From the NCBI GenBank assembly GCA_020846575.1, contig JADLDQ010000141.1, positions 1-25,313 on the forward strand: 25,313 nt of DNA, in the 5' to 3' direction. Of this stretch, positions 13,470 to 20,952 are shown piece after piece. Each line of letters begins with the position of its first letter. Position 1 is the stretch's first letter. The translations under genes and the position numbers were made by a program. This DNA comes from Burkholderiales bacterium. GTDB taxonomy: Bacteria; Pseudomonadota; Gammaproteobacteria; Burkholderiales; SG8-39. Under the pieces are notes generated by a model. The model saw only the letters and a list, made by a program, of their open reading frames with translations. It was not told the origin of the DNA and searched no databases.

Positions 13470-15107
13470 ATGCGAATTCCCGGCGTACGCGACGATTTCC
13501 CGCGCCCGGCACCGGCCCCCGGCCTTTGCGAGCTGCGCTTCGAGAACCGCTTCGTCGACGAGCTGCCCGGCGACCCGGAACGGCGCAACGCCCCGCGCCC
13601 GGTGCGCAACGCCTGCTACACCCTGGTGGATCCGACGCCGGTGCGCTCGCCGCGGCTGCTCGCCTGGGCGGACGCGGCGGGCGAGCTGCTCGGCATCGCG
13701 CGGCCGGCATCGCCCGAAGGACCGGAGGCACAGGTGCTCTCCGGCAGTCGGGTGCTGCCGGGCATGCGGCCCTATGCAGCCCGCTACGGTGGCCACCAGT
13801 TCGGGCACTGGGCGGGACAGCTCGGCGACGGCCGCGCCATCACGCTCGCCGAGGTCGAGGCGCCCGACGGCAGCCGCCACGAGCTGCAGTTGAAAGGCGC
13901 CGGCGTCACGCCCGACTCGCGCAGCGCCGACGGGCGTGCGGTGCTGCGCTCCTCGGTGCGCGAGTACCTGTGCAGCGAGGCGATGCACTGGCTGGGCGTG
14001 CCGAGCACGCGCGCGCTGTCGCTCGCGGCGACCGGCGAGCCGGTGGAGCGCGACATGTTCTACGACGGCAACCCGCAGGTCGAACCCGGCGCCGTGGTGT
14101 GCCGCGTCGCGCCCTCGTTCGTGCGCTTCGGGAACTTCGAGATTCTCGCCGCGCAGGAGGAGTCCGAGCTGCTGCGGCGGCTGGCGGACTTCGTGATCCG
14201 CACCCAGTTCCCGGCGCTCGCGGGCGGCGGCGAAGTCTCGCCCGCGGCCCGCGCGGACTGGTTCGAGGCGGTCTGCCGCCGCACCGCGGACATGATGGTG
14301 GCGTGGATGCGCGTGGGTTTCGTGCACGGCGTGATGAACACCGACAACATGTCCATCCTCGGGCTCACCATCGACTACGGCCCCTACGGCTGGCTGGAAG
14401 GCTACGACCTGCAGTGGACGCCCAACACCACCGACCTGCCGGGGCGGCGCTACTGCTACGGCAACCAGCCCTATATCGCGCAGTGGAACCTCGCGCGGCT
14501 GGCCAACGCGCTGTACCCGCTGTTCGAAGACACCGCCCCGCTGGAGCACGGGCTGCGGGCCTTCGCTCAGGTCTTCGAGCAGGGCTCGATGCGCATGCTC
14601 GCGGACAAACTCGGGCTTTCCTCGATCGATCGCGAAGGGGACGAGGCGCTGGTGCGCGAGCTGTTCGAGCTGCTCCAGGCGAGCGAGACCGACATGACGA
14701 TCTTCTTCCGCTCGCTCGCCGGAGTGCCCGTACAGGGCGAGGACGCGCACCTGCTGGGTCCGATGGCGGGCGCGTTCTACGACGCGCACGCGCTCGGCGG
14801 CGCCCACGGCGCGCGGCTGGCGGGCTGGCTGCGGCGTTTCGGTGAGCGCGCCCGGGCGCAGGGTCTGCCCGATGCCGAGCGGCGCGCGCGTATGAACCGG
14901 GTCAACCCGAAATACGTGCTGCGCAACTACCTCGCCCAGCAGGCGATCGACGCGCTCGCCGCAGGGGACGCTTCGGTGCTGGAGCGCCTGATGCGCGTGC
15001 TCTCGCGGCCCTACGACGAGCAGCCGCAGCACGAGGACCTCGCCGCGCGCCGCCCCGAGTGGGCGCGGCACCGGGCCGGGTGCTCGGCGCTGTCGTGCAG
15101 TTCGTAG
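13470..15107 (+). CDS. selO: Protein adenylyltransferase SelO (YdiU/UPF0061 family)
   Basis: A 545-residue pseudokinase-fold enzyme that transfers AMP from ATP to Ser/Thr/Tyr residues of target proteins, linked to redox stress in E. coli. Visible motifs are 'YGGHQFGHWAGQLGDGR' (106-122), 'ELQLKGAG' with Lys142, 'DGRAVLRSSVREYLCSEAM' (154-172), 'HGVMNTDNMS' with Asp292/Asn293, and 'IDYGPYGWLE' with Asp302. The 10-residue Asp-to-Asp spacing matches the catalytic and metal ligands. The C-terminus 'GCSALSCSS' keeps the conserved cysteine that is selenocysteine in animals. Odd: 'TPDSRSADGR' has Asp where family members usually have Tyr ('TPYSR'). The ATG at 13470 is chosen because upstream codons look non-coding. 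TATCAT at 13458-13463 sits 6 nt before it, which would make the mRNA almost leaderless. Confidence 0.95.
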   Translation: MRIPGVRDDFPRPAPAPGLCELRFENRFVDELPGDPERRNAPRPVRNACYTLVDPTPVRSPRLLAWADAAGELLGIARPASPEGPEAQVLSGSRVLPGMRPYAARYGGHQFGHWAGQLGDGRAITLAEVEAPDGSRHELQLKGAGVTPDSRSADGRAVLRSSVREYLCSEAMHWLGVPSTRALSLAATGEPVERDMFYDGNPQVEPGAVVCRVAPSFVRFGNFEILAAQEESELLRRLADFVIRTQFPALAGGGEVSPAARADWFEAVCRRTADMMVAWMRVGFVHGVMNTDNMSILGLTIDYGPYGWLEGYDLQWTPNTTDLPGRRYCYGNQPYIAQWNLARLANALYPLFEDTAPLEHGLRAFAQVFEQGSMRMLADKLGLSSIDREGDEALVRELFELLQASETDMTIFFRSLAGVPVQGEDAHLLGPMAGAFYDAHALGGAHGARLAGWLRRFGERARAQGLPDAERRARMNRVNPKYVLRNYLAQQAIDALAAGDASVLERLMRVLSRPYDEQPQHEDLAARRPEWARHRAGCSALSCSS

Positions 15108-15225
15108 AGCGCGCGGCCCGACTGCATCCCGGTCGAGGGCGCGCGGCCTGCCGTCCCCGCGGGACGCGGCAGCCGGCGTGGAGTTGCAGCGCTCTCCAGG
15201 TGGTGGGGCCGGGCGCGGCCGGACC

Positions 15226-16302
15226 TCAGCGGAACCGCGGAAAGAGCTTCAGGGCGTTCCCGCGGTTGATCGCCGCCAGCGCCGCCTCGTCGAAACCCTC
15301 GTAGGCCGCCAGCCGCCGGCCGGTCTCCTTCGCATGGAAGTGCGGGTAGTCGGTGCCGAACAGCACGTGGTTGAGCGGCGCCATGCGCAACAGCGCATCC
15401 AGCGCCCCGGGGTGCAGCGCCTGCGCGACCTCGTAGTAGAACTTTTTCAGTTCGTGCACGATCCCCTTGGGAAACGTCTTCGGGTGTTCGCCGCGCCGCG
15501 CCTGGTTGATGAAGCGATCGAGCAGGAAAGGCACCGTGCCGCCGCCGTGCGAGAAGATGAAGCGCACCTGCGCAAAGCGCGTGGCGATACCGCCGAACAG
15601 CACGCTCGCGATGGCGCGGCTGGTGTCGGAGCAGAACTCGATGGTCGAGCCGGCGACGCCCGGGATCAGGTCGTGCGCGAAGAAAGGTTCGTGCGGGTGG
15701 CTGTAGACGATCGCCTTCCTGCGGTTCAGTTCCTCGTAGATGGGCACGAACGCCTGGTCGCCGAGCCACTGCATCCGGTAGCTGGTGCGGATGTCGACGC
15801 CGTCGAAGCCGAGCACGTCCAGCGCGTATTCGATTTCCGCGAGACAGGCATCCACGTCGGGCATCGGCAGCGTCGCGAAGTGGCCGAAGCGCCCGGGATG
15901 GTCCTGCTGCATCTTCGCCGCGAACTCGTTCACCTCGCGGGCGATGCGCACCCTGTGCGGGTGCAGCGAGATGAAGGTGCCGTCGGTTATGCTGGTGATC
16001 GCCGCCTGCGTGCCGCCCTCGTCCATGCTCTCCAGCGTCAGGCCCGGGTGCCAGCCGGCGTAGAGCCGGTCGCGGTGCGCGTTGGGCGGCTCGAGCTTGG
16101 ACTCCATCTTCATCTTGAGGTAGCCGGGCGGGGCGATGTGGTTGTGAACGTCGATGCGGCGCGGGGACGCGGCGGGAGCGCGCTTCGCGCCGGCTTTCGC
16201 CTTGGCGGCCGGCCGTCGCGTGGCGGCGGATTTCCTCGCCACGGCGGCGAAGAAACCATCGGGGACCTGGGGACAGCAGGAGCAGGCAGGGAGGACGTTC
16301 AC
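15226..16302 (-). CDS. Amidohydrolase-2 family metal-dependent hydrolase/decarboxylase (ACMSD-like)
   Basis: A 358-residue TIM-barrel protein. Metal ligands are readable: His53 and His55 ('DVHNHIAPPGY'), His202 ('YSHPHEPFF'), His252 ('FSHGGGTVPFL') and Asp318 ('FGTDYPHFH'). This set is typical of the ACMSD/gamma-resorcylate decarboxylase/5-carboxyvanillate decarboxylase branch, which removes carboxylates from aromatic or muconate-type acids. It acts in the cytoplasm. The GTG start at 16302 has a good SD (GAGAGGA, 8 nt upstream). The first 48 residues are unusual, a Cys-rich 'ACSCCP' followed by a Lys/Ala-rich linker, and are probably a disordered extension. It is the last gene of a probable minus-strand unit, 112 bp after the FAD oxidoreductase; a palindrome CGAAATTTCG (16354-16363) lies in that gap. 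Confidence 0.88.
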   Translation of the reverse strand: MNVLPACSCCPQVPDGFFAAVARKSAATRRPAAKAKAGAKRAPAASPRRIDVHNHIAPPGYLKMKMESKLEPPNAHRDRLYAGWHPGLTLESMDEGGTQAAITSITDGTFISLHPHRVRIAREVNEFAAKMQQDHPGRFGHFATLPMPDVDACLAEIEYALDVLGFDGVDIRTSYRMQWLGDQAFVPIYEELNRRKAIVYSHPHEPFFAHDLIPGVAGSTIEFCSDTSRAIASVLFGGIATRFAQVRFIFSHGGGTVPFLLDRFINQARRGEHPKTFPKGIVHELKKFYYEVAQALHPGALDALLRMAPLNHVLFGTDYPHFHAKETGRRLAAYEGFDEAALAAINRGNALKLFPRFR

Positions 16303-16414
16303 GGCAGTTTCCTCTCAAGACCGGGATTTGTCGGGGCGGGAGTCGATCTTGCTCGAAATTTCGCCCGGGCGCCGCATCCGGCTCCGGCCCGAGCGGCGCC
16401 CGCCGTTCGCGCTG

Positions 16415-17983
16415 TCATCGAGGCAGCTCGCGATCGACCCGAGCGTGGCGCTGTCCTTCACCGCGGGCGCTCGCGCGTCGCGCCGCTTCGAGCGCCTTCT
16501 GCGCGGCCAGCCGCCCGGTCACCAGCGCGATGCCGGCGCCGCTCGAAGCGCCCGCGTGGTAGCTGCCCTTGTAGGTCGTAACTCCGTCCACACCGCCGTT
16601 CGCGCCGCCGTCCACCCGATAGGGCTTGCCGTAGGCCCAGTTCACGAGCGTCCCCGCGGCGTACAGACCCGGGATCGGGTTGCCCTGAACGTTCAGCACC
16701 TGGCAGCCATCCGCGCTCACCACCAGTCCCCCGAGCGTGTGATTCATCGCCGGCACGACCGGGTGGAAGCCGTGGAAGGGCGGGGCGTCGATGGGCACGG
16801 CGTGCAGCGTCTTCGGAAGGTTCGGACCAGCCGCCTTGCCGTCGCGGATGGCGGCGTTGAAGGCATTCACCAGCCTGCGCAGCCCGTGCGCAGAGAGATG
16901 CATCTTTTCGGCGAGCGCCTCGAGGCTGTCCGCGCTGCGGATCAGCTGCTCGCGGCGCGGGTAACGGTCGAACTCCTCCGGGTACATCGATCGTGCCCTG
17001 TCGTCGAACACGAGGCCGGCCGTGCCGCCAGGCTGGAAGGCGATGGCGTTGGCGATGGTGTCGCTGTCGGCCACGCCTTCGTCGACGAAGCGCTCGAAGT
17101 TCCGGTTGAAGTAGATCCCCATGGGATAGATGTGCGCGAGGAAGCGCGACGGTCCCTGGCCGAAGTAGATGTCGGTGGTGCGGATGTGACATACGTCGAG
17201 GTGCCGCATGCGCGCGCCCGCTTCCAGCGCCATGCGGTGGCCGTCGCCGGTGTTGTCGGGGCTGCCCACCATGACCACTTCCTCGGCGAGCGTGCGCCCG
17301 GCATGGCGCATCATCATCTCGCGGCTGCCCTGAAAGCCGCCGGTGGCGAGGATCACGCCGCAGGCCTCGATGTCCAGCGCTCCGCCCGCGCCCGTGGCGC
17401 TGTCCACGCCCGCCGCGGCCGGTGCGCCGCTGTCGCGCCCGGCGCGAACCCCCCGCACCGCTCCCCCGGCGTCGAGGATGAGCGCGCGCGCGCGCCCCCC
17501 GAACAGGAAGCGCACGCCGCGCGCCACCGCTGTCCTGTGCAGCCAGCGGAAAAGGCCGATGCCCAGCTCCTTCACCGTGCGGCCGCTCGCGTCGTAGGGG
17601 AGCTTCAGCTCGTCGCGCAGCCAGCGGCAGTCCTCGAACACCCGGGTGCAGTAGGTGCGCAGCAGGCGCTCGTCCACCTCGCCCCAGCCGCGCTCGCGGT
17701 GGCGCTCGATCAGGATGTCCACCGGGTCGCGGCCGGACTCCAGCTCCCCCGGCCCGTCAAGCAGGTGCTCCACCAGCGCGTCGCCGGCGAAGCGCGCCAG
17801 ACCTCCGCCGCCGGAACGGAAAGTGTCGTTGCCGATGCCCCCGGGCAGCTGTGTCACCGCGTTCCAGCCGGAGGGGTCGGGGAGCTTGTCGAGCACCAGG
17901 ACGTCCGCGCCGTGGGTGCGCGCCTCGATGGCGGCCACCAGGCCGGCGAGGCCGGCGCCGATGACGAGGAGGTCGGTTTTCAC
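16415..17983 (-). CDS. FAD-dependent oxidoreductase (fumarate reductase / 3-ketosteroid dehydrogenase-like)
   Basis: A 522-residue flavoprotein. The N-terminal dinucleotide motif is 'DLLVIGAGLAGLVAAIEA' (4-21). The second FAD region is 'GVILATGGFQGSREMMMRHAG', and the C-terminal FAD strand is 'GNPIPGLYAAGTLVNWAYG', followed by 'GSYHAGASSGAGIALVTGRLA'. This is the FAD_binding_2 layout used by fumarate reductase, tricarballylate dehydrogenase and ketosteroid dehydrogenase relatives, so it likely desaturates or reduces a carboxylate or ring substrate. A Gly/Ala-rich insert ('RDSGAPAAAGVDSATGAGGA') interrupts the middle. The GTG start at 17983 has no SD. A 17-codon frame upstream (17980-18033) stops exactly over this GTG, so coupled translation is possible. 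It is separated from the upstream same-strand gene (18341-19333) by 357 bp holding two palindromic repeats. Confidence 0.88.
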   Translation of the reverse strand: MKTDLLVIGAGLAGLVAAIEARTHGADVLVLDKLPDPSGWNAVTQLPGGIGNDTFRSGGGGLARFAGDALVEHLLDGPGELESGRDPVDILIERHRERGWGEVDERLLRTYCTRVFEDCRWLRDELKLPYDASGRTVKELGIGLFRWLHRTAVARGVRFLFGGRARALILDAGGAVRGVRAGRDSGAPAAAGVDSATGAGGALDIEACGVILATGGFQGSREMMMRHAGRTLAEEVVMVGSPDNTGDGHRMALEAGARMRHLDVCHIRTTDIYFGQGPSRFLAHIYPMGIYFNRNFERFVDEGVADSDTIANAIAFQPGGTAGLVFDDRARSMYPEEFDRYPRREQLIRSADSLEALAEKMHLSAHGLRRLVNAFNAAIRDGKAAGPNLPKTLHAVPIDAPPFHGFHPVVPAMNHTLGGLVVSADGCQVLNVQGNPIPGLYAAGTLVNWAYGKPYRVDGGANGGVDGVTTYKGSYHAGASSGAGIALVTGRLAAQKALEAARRASARGEGQRHARVDRELPR

Positions 17984-18055
17984 GGGGAAGGGGTCGGTTG
18001 CAGGATTGGAAGGGCGTGGCTCTGTTCAGGCATCGTGCCGGGCGATGGAAGAGCT

Positions 18056-18118
18056 GGCTGCTCCCCGCTTGCTGCACGATTCGCAGGCGAATCGTGCAGC
18101 AAGCGGGGACTTTTGGTG
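18056..18118 (+). repeat. REP-like palindromic repeat, copy A
   Basis: A 63-nt element whose core is a perfect 23-bp inverted repeat at 18062-18084 and 18087-18109, separated by only 2 nt (AG). The left end reads GGCTGCTCCCCGCTT, the tip is TTCGC-AG-GCGAA, and the right end is AAGCGGGGACTTTTGGTG. It aligns without gaps to the reverse complement of copy B (47 of 63 positions identical). The length, intergenic place and paired opposite copies resemble REP/BIME elements. Confidence 0.85.
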
Positions 18119-18229
18119 TCCGTGCATGGGCGCTTCTGCGTAGTGGATCATGCGGCAGTTGTTTGCAGAAAGTTCAAGGGCGGCGAACTCGCTTTGAAAC
18201 GTCCTGCGAAGCAAGCTGCCCGCACCGGC

Positions 18230-18292
18230 CATCAGAAGTCCCCGCTTCCGTGACCGTTCGCTTGCGAACAGTCACGGAAGTGGGGAGCAGCC
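18230..18292 (-). repeat. REP-like palindromic repeat, copy B (inverted relative to copy A)
   Basis: A 63-nt element in opposite orientation to copy A, 111 nt away. Its core is a 22-bp inverted repeat (18240-18261 and 18264-18285) with a 2-nt centre (TT on the plus strand) and two imperfect pairs. Read on the minus strand it begins GGCTGCTCCCCACTT and ends GCGGGGACTTCTGATG, nearly the same ends as copy A. The mid-stem sequence differs, yet pairing is kept by matched changes on both arms. Both copies lie in the 357-bp gap between two minus-strand genes; the rest of the gap shows no gene. Confidence 0.85.
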
Positions 18293-18340
18293 TGGCCTTC
18301 ATATCCGGAACGACGTCATTCGCAGATCCTTCCTCACCCG

Positions 18341-19333
18341 TTAGACCTTGAACGCCTCCAGCGTCTCCGGCGCGAACAGCTCCTGCGCCCCGAACCGCCG
18401 CTTCGACAGCCCCTGCTCGTGGTGATAGCGCAGAAAGGTGTCCAACACGACCCGGTTGGCTTCCAGTCCGTACGGCCACCAGTCCTCGCCCATCACGCGC
18501 CGCGCCTCTTCGACGTGCGCCGGCAGCCAGGGCAGCATCGCCATCCAGGCGGCGGTCTGGGCGTAGCCCTCGTAGGCCTTCTTCTGGGCGGCGAGGAACG
18601 CCTTGTAGAGCGACTGCGCCACCCAGGGGTGCTGGCGGTAGAGGTCCCGCCGGATCACCACGGTGTGCATGATGGGAAAGATGCGGGTGCGCCGGTAGTA
18701 TTCCTTTTCCGTTTCCACGTAGTTCTCGAACAGCCGCCGCACGGTCCCGGGCCGGGTGTAATAGGTCGAAGGCACGCGCGGCGAGTGCAGCGCGTCGATC
18801 TCGCCCTCGGCGAGCATCTGCGAGAGCGTCCGGTCCCCGGGGATCGACTCGACGCGGATCGCCGCAGGCAGCGAGACCTTGAGCTTCTCGATGCGCCCCG
18901 GGTCCTCCTGGCCGCCGGTCCAGTAGGTCGCGCTCTCCACCGGCACCCGGTACTCGTCGGCGAGCATGCCGCGCATCCACACCGGCGCGGTGAGCTGGTA
19001 CTCGGGCACGCCGATGCGCTTTCCGGCGAGCTGCTCCGGGCGGGTGATACCGGACTTCGCCGAGACGAAGATGCCGGAGTGCCGGAAGCAGCGCGAGGGG
19101 AAGGCCGGGATGGCGACGAAGGGCGCTTCGCCGGCGCCGAGCGAGGCGACGTAGGAGGAAAGCGACATCTCCGCGCAGTGGAACTCGCGGCTTCGCATCA
19201 TGCGAAAGAAGGTCTCCTCCACCGACAGCGGCAGGTAGATGAGCTCGATGCCCTCGGGGCGCACGCTGCCGTCGGCGAGTGCGCGGGTTCGGTCGTAGTC
19301 CCAGCAGGACAGGGTCAGTTGCAGCGCCGCCAT
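18341..19333 (-). CDS. 4,5-dihydroxyphthalate decarboxylase-like / type 2 binding-protein-fold protein, second paralogue
   Basis: A 330-residue protein starting at the ATG at 19333, with GAGGTGA about 9 nt upstream ('MAALQLTLSCWDYDRTRALA'). It is closer to the family standard than the 1285-2229 paralogue: 'SREFHCAEMSLSSYV', 'AIPAFPSRCFRHSGIFV', 'GKRIGVPEYQLTAPVWMRG', 'IFPIMHTVVIRRDLY' and 'WWPYGLEANR' are all present. Relatives are named after Pht5-type 4,5-dihydroxyphthalate decarboxylases and are often found in aromatic-acid gene clusters. There is no signal peptide, so the binding-protein fold acts inside the cell. It is the first gene of the probable unit with the FAD oxidoreductase and the amidohydrolase, and diverges from the aldehyde dehydrogenase over a palindromic -10 box (19372-19379). 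Confidence 0.82.
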   Translation of the reverse strand: MAALQLTLSCWDYDRTRALADGSVRPEGIELIYLPLSVEETFFRMMRSREFHCAEMSLSSYVASLGAGEAPFVAIPAFPSRCFRHSGIFVSAKSGITRPEQLAGKRIGVPEYQLTAPVWMRGMLADEYRVPVESATYWTGGQEDPGRIEKLKVSLPAAIRVESIPGDRTLSQMLAEGEIDALHSPRVPSTYYTRPGTVRRLFENYVETEKEYYRRTRIFPIMHTVVIRRDLYRQHPWVAQSLYKAFLAAQKKAYEGYAQTAAWMAMLPWLPAHVEEARRVMGEDWWPYGLEANRVVLDTFLRYHHEQGLSKRRFGAQELFAPETLEAFKV

Positions 19334-19371
19334 GGGCCCGTCACCTCGTTCCTTCGCACGCCCGGGCGAGC

Positions 19372-19379
19372 AGTATACT
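19372..19379. promoter_or_regulatory. Symmetric -10 box serving two divergent genes
   Basis: The palindrome CAGTATACTG (19371-19380) reads TATACT on both strands (plus 19374-19379, minus 19372-19377), a five-of-six match to the sigma-70 -10 consensus. It lies 38 nt before the ATG of the minus-strand decarboxylase-like gene and about 100 nt before the GTG of the plus-strand dehydrogenase gene. No strong -35 is seen on either side, so activator dependence or a repressor dyad is possible. Confidence 0.5.
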
Positions 19380-19479
19380 GGCCGCCCGAGGAATTCACCC
19401 TCGCGCCGGGCGTCGCGAGCGGCATGGCCCGGCGCCCTCCCGCAACGGCAGTTCGGCAACCCTCACGCAGGAGCTCATC

Positions 19480-20952
19480 GTGGACGCGGACGTCAAGGTC
19501 GCAGAGCGCAAGTGCTACATCAACGGCCGTTTCGCCGGCAGCGGCAAGCAGTTCGCCAAAATCAACCCGGTGGACGGCACCGTGGTGGCGCAGGTCCACG
19601 AGGCGGACCGGGCGATGGTGGACGAGGCGGTGCGCGCCGCGAAGGCGGCCTTGAAGGGCCCGTGGGGAAAGATGCCGCTGCAGGCCCGCGTGGACCTGAT
19701 GCGCAAGGTGGCCGAGGGCATCGAGAAGCGCTTCGACGACTTCCTCCAGGCGGAGGTCGCCGACACCGGCAAGCCGGTGGAGCTGGCGAGCCACCTCGAC
19801 ATTCCGCGCGGGGCGGCGAACTTCCGCATCTTCGCCGACATCGTGCGCACCTACGGCACCGAGTCCTACCACCTGGACACGCCCGACGGCAAGGGGGCGG
19901 TCAACTACGCGATGAGAAAGCCGCTGGGCGTGGTCGGCGTGATCGCGCCCTGGAACCTGCCGCTGCTGCTGCTCACCTGGAAGCTCGCGCCGGCGATGTG
20001 CTGCGGCAACACCATCGTCGCCAAGCCCTCCGAGGAGACGCCCTCGAGCGCGACCCTGCTCGCCGAGGTGATGCAGGAAGCGGGCGTGCCGCCGGGCGTG
20101 TACAACCTGGTGCACGGCTTCGGGCCGGACTCGGCCGGTGAATTCATCACCACCCACCCGATGGTGGACGGGATCACCTTCACCGGCGAATGCGGCACGG
20201 GTTCGGCGATCATGAAGGCGGTCGCGCCCACCATCAAACCGATCTCCTTCGAGCTGGGCGGCAAGAACCCGGGGATCGTGTTCGCCGACTGCGACTTCGA
20301 CGCCGCCATCGCCGGTATGGGCAACGCCGTGTTCTCCAACACGGGACAGGTGTGTCTCGCGCCCGAACGCCTGTACGTCGAGCGGCCGATCTTCGAGCGC
20401 TTCGTCGCGGCGATGAAGGCGAAGGCCGAGAGTCTCAAGCTCGGCTGGCCGCAGGACAAGAGCACCAACATCGGGCCGCTCATCTCGAGGCAGCACCAGG
20501 AAAAGGTGATGTCCTACTACGCGCTGGCGTTGAAGGAGGGCGCGAAGGTGGTCACCGGCGGCGGCATCCCGAAGTTCGGCGACGCGCGCGACAAGGGCGC
20601 CTGGATCCAGCCGACGCTGTGGACGGGCCTGCCCGAATCGGCACGGACGGTGCGCGAGGAGATCTTCGGCCCCTGCGCGCACATCGCACCCTTCGACCGC
20701 GAGGAGGAGGCTGTGGCGATGGCCAACGACACCCCCTACGGCCTCGCCTCCACCGTGTGGACGCGCGACCTGTCGCGCGCGCACCGCGTGGCGCAGGCGA
20801 TGGAGGTCGGCATCTCCTGGGTGAACTGCTGGTTCCTGCGCGACCTGCGCACGCCCTTCGGCGGCGCGAAGCTCTCGGGCATCGGACGCGAAGGGGGCCT
20901 GCACTCGCTCAACTTCTACTCGGAACCCTCCAACGTCTGTATCAAGCTTTGA
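19480..20952 (+). CDS. Aldehyde dehydrogenase, 2-hydroxymuconate-semialdehyde dehydrogenase-like
   Basis: A 490-residue NAD(P)-dependent aldehyde dehydrogenase. Catalytic residues are Asn159 ('APWNLPLLLL'), Glu258 ('FELGGKNPG') and Cys292 ('NTGQVCLAPERLYVE'). The cofactor loop reads 'FTGECGTGSAIM'. The ending 'FYSEPSNVCIKL' and 'RTPFGGAKLSGIGREGG' are characteristic of the 2-hydroxymuconic/2-aminomuconic semialdehyde dehydrogenase branch (XylG/DmpC/AmnC type), which oxidises meta-cleavage products of catechols or aminophenols. The GTG at 19480 is preferred over upstream frames because AGGAG lies at 19469-19473 with 6-nt spacing and the family N-terminus follows shortly. It diverges from the decarboxylase-like gene, and its stop TGA overlaps the TTG start of the next reading frame. 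The substrate assignment is inference from subfamily features. Confidence 0.9.
   Translation: MDADVKVAERKCYINGRFAGSGKQFAKINPVDGTVVAQVHEADRAMVDEAVRAAKAALKGPWGKMPLQARVDLMRKVAEGIEKRFDDFLQAEVADTGKPVELASHLDIPRGAANFRIFADIVRTYGTESYHLDTPDGKGAVNYAMRKPLGVVGVIAPWNLPLLLLTWKLAPAMCCGNTIVAKPSEETPSSATLLAEVMQEAGVPPGVYNLVHGFGPDSAGEFITTHPMVDGITFTGECGTGSAIMKAVAPTIKPISFELGGKNPGIVFADCDFDAAIAGMGNAVFSNTGQVCLAPERLYVERPIFERFVAAMKAKAESLKLGWPQDKSTNIGPLISRQHQEKVMSYYALALKEGAKVVTGGGIPKFGDARDKGAWIQPTLWTGLPESARTVREEIFGPCAHIAPFDREEEAVAMANDTPYGLASTVWTRDLSRAHRVAQAMEVGISWVNCWFLRDLRTPFGGAKLSGIGREGGLHSLNFYSEPSNVCIKL

Noticed and set aside
18056..18292. The inverted repeat pair as a transposon with terminal inverted repeats, or as a simple terminator
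   Set aside because: No target-site duplication flanks it (GAGCT left, TGGCC right), no transposase lies inside, and the T-run after copy A is short and on the strand opposite to the genes. A REP/BIME-like reading fits better.
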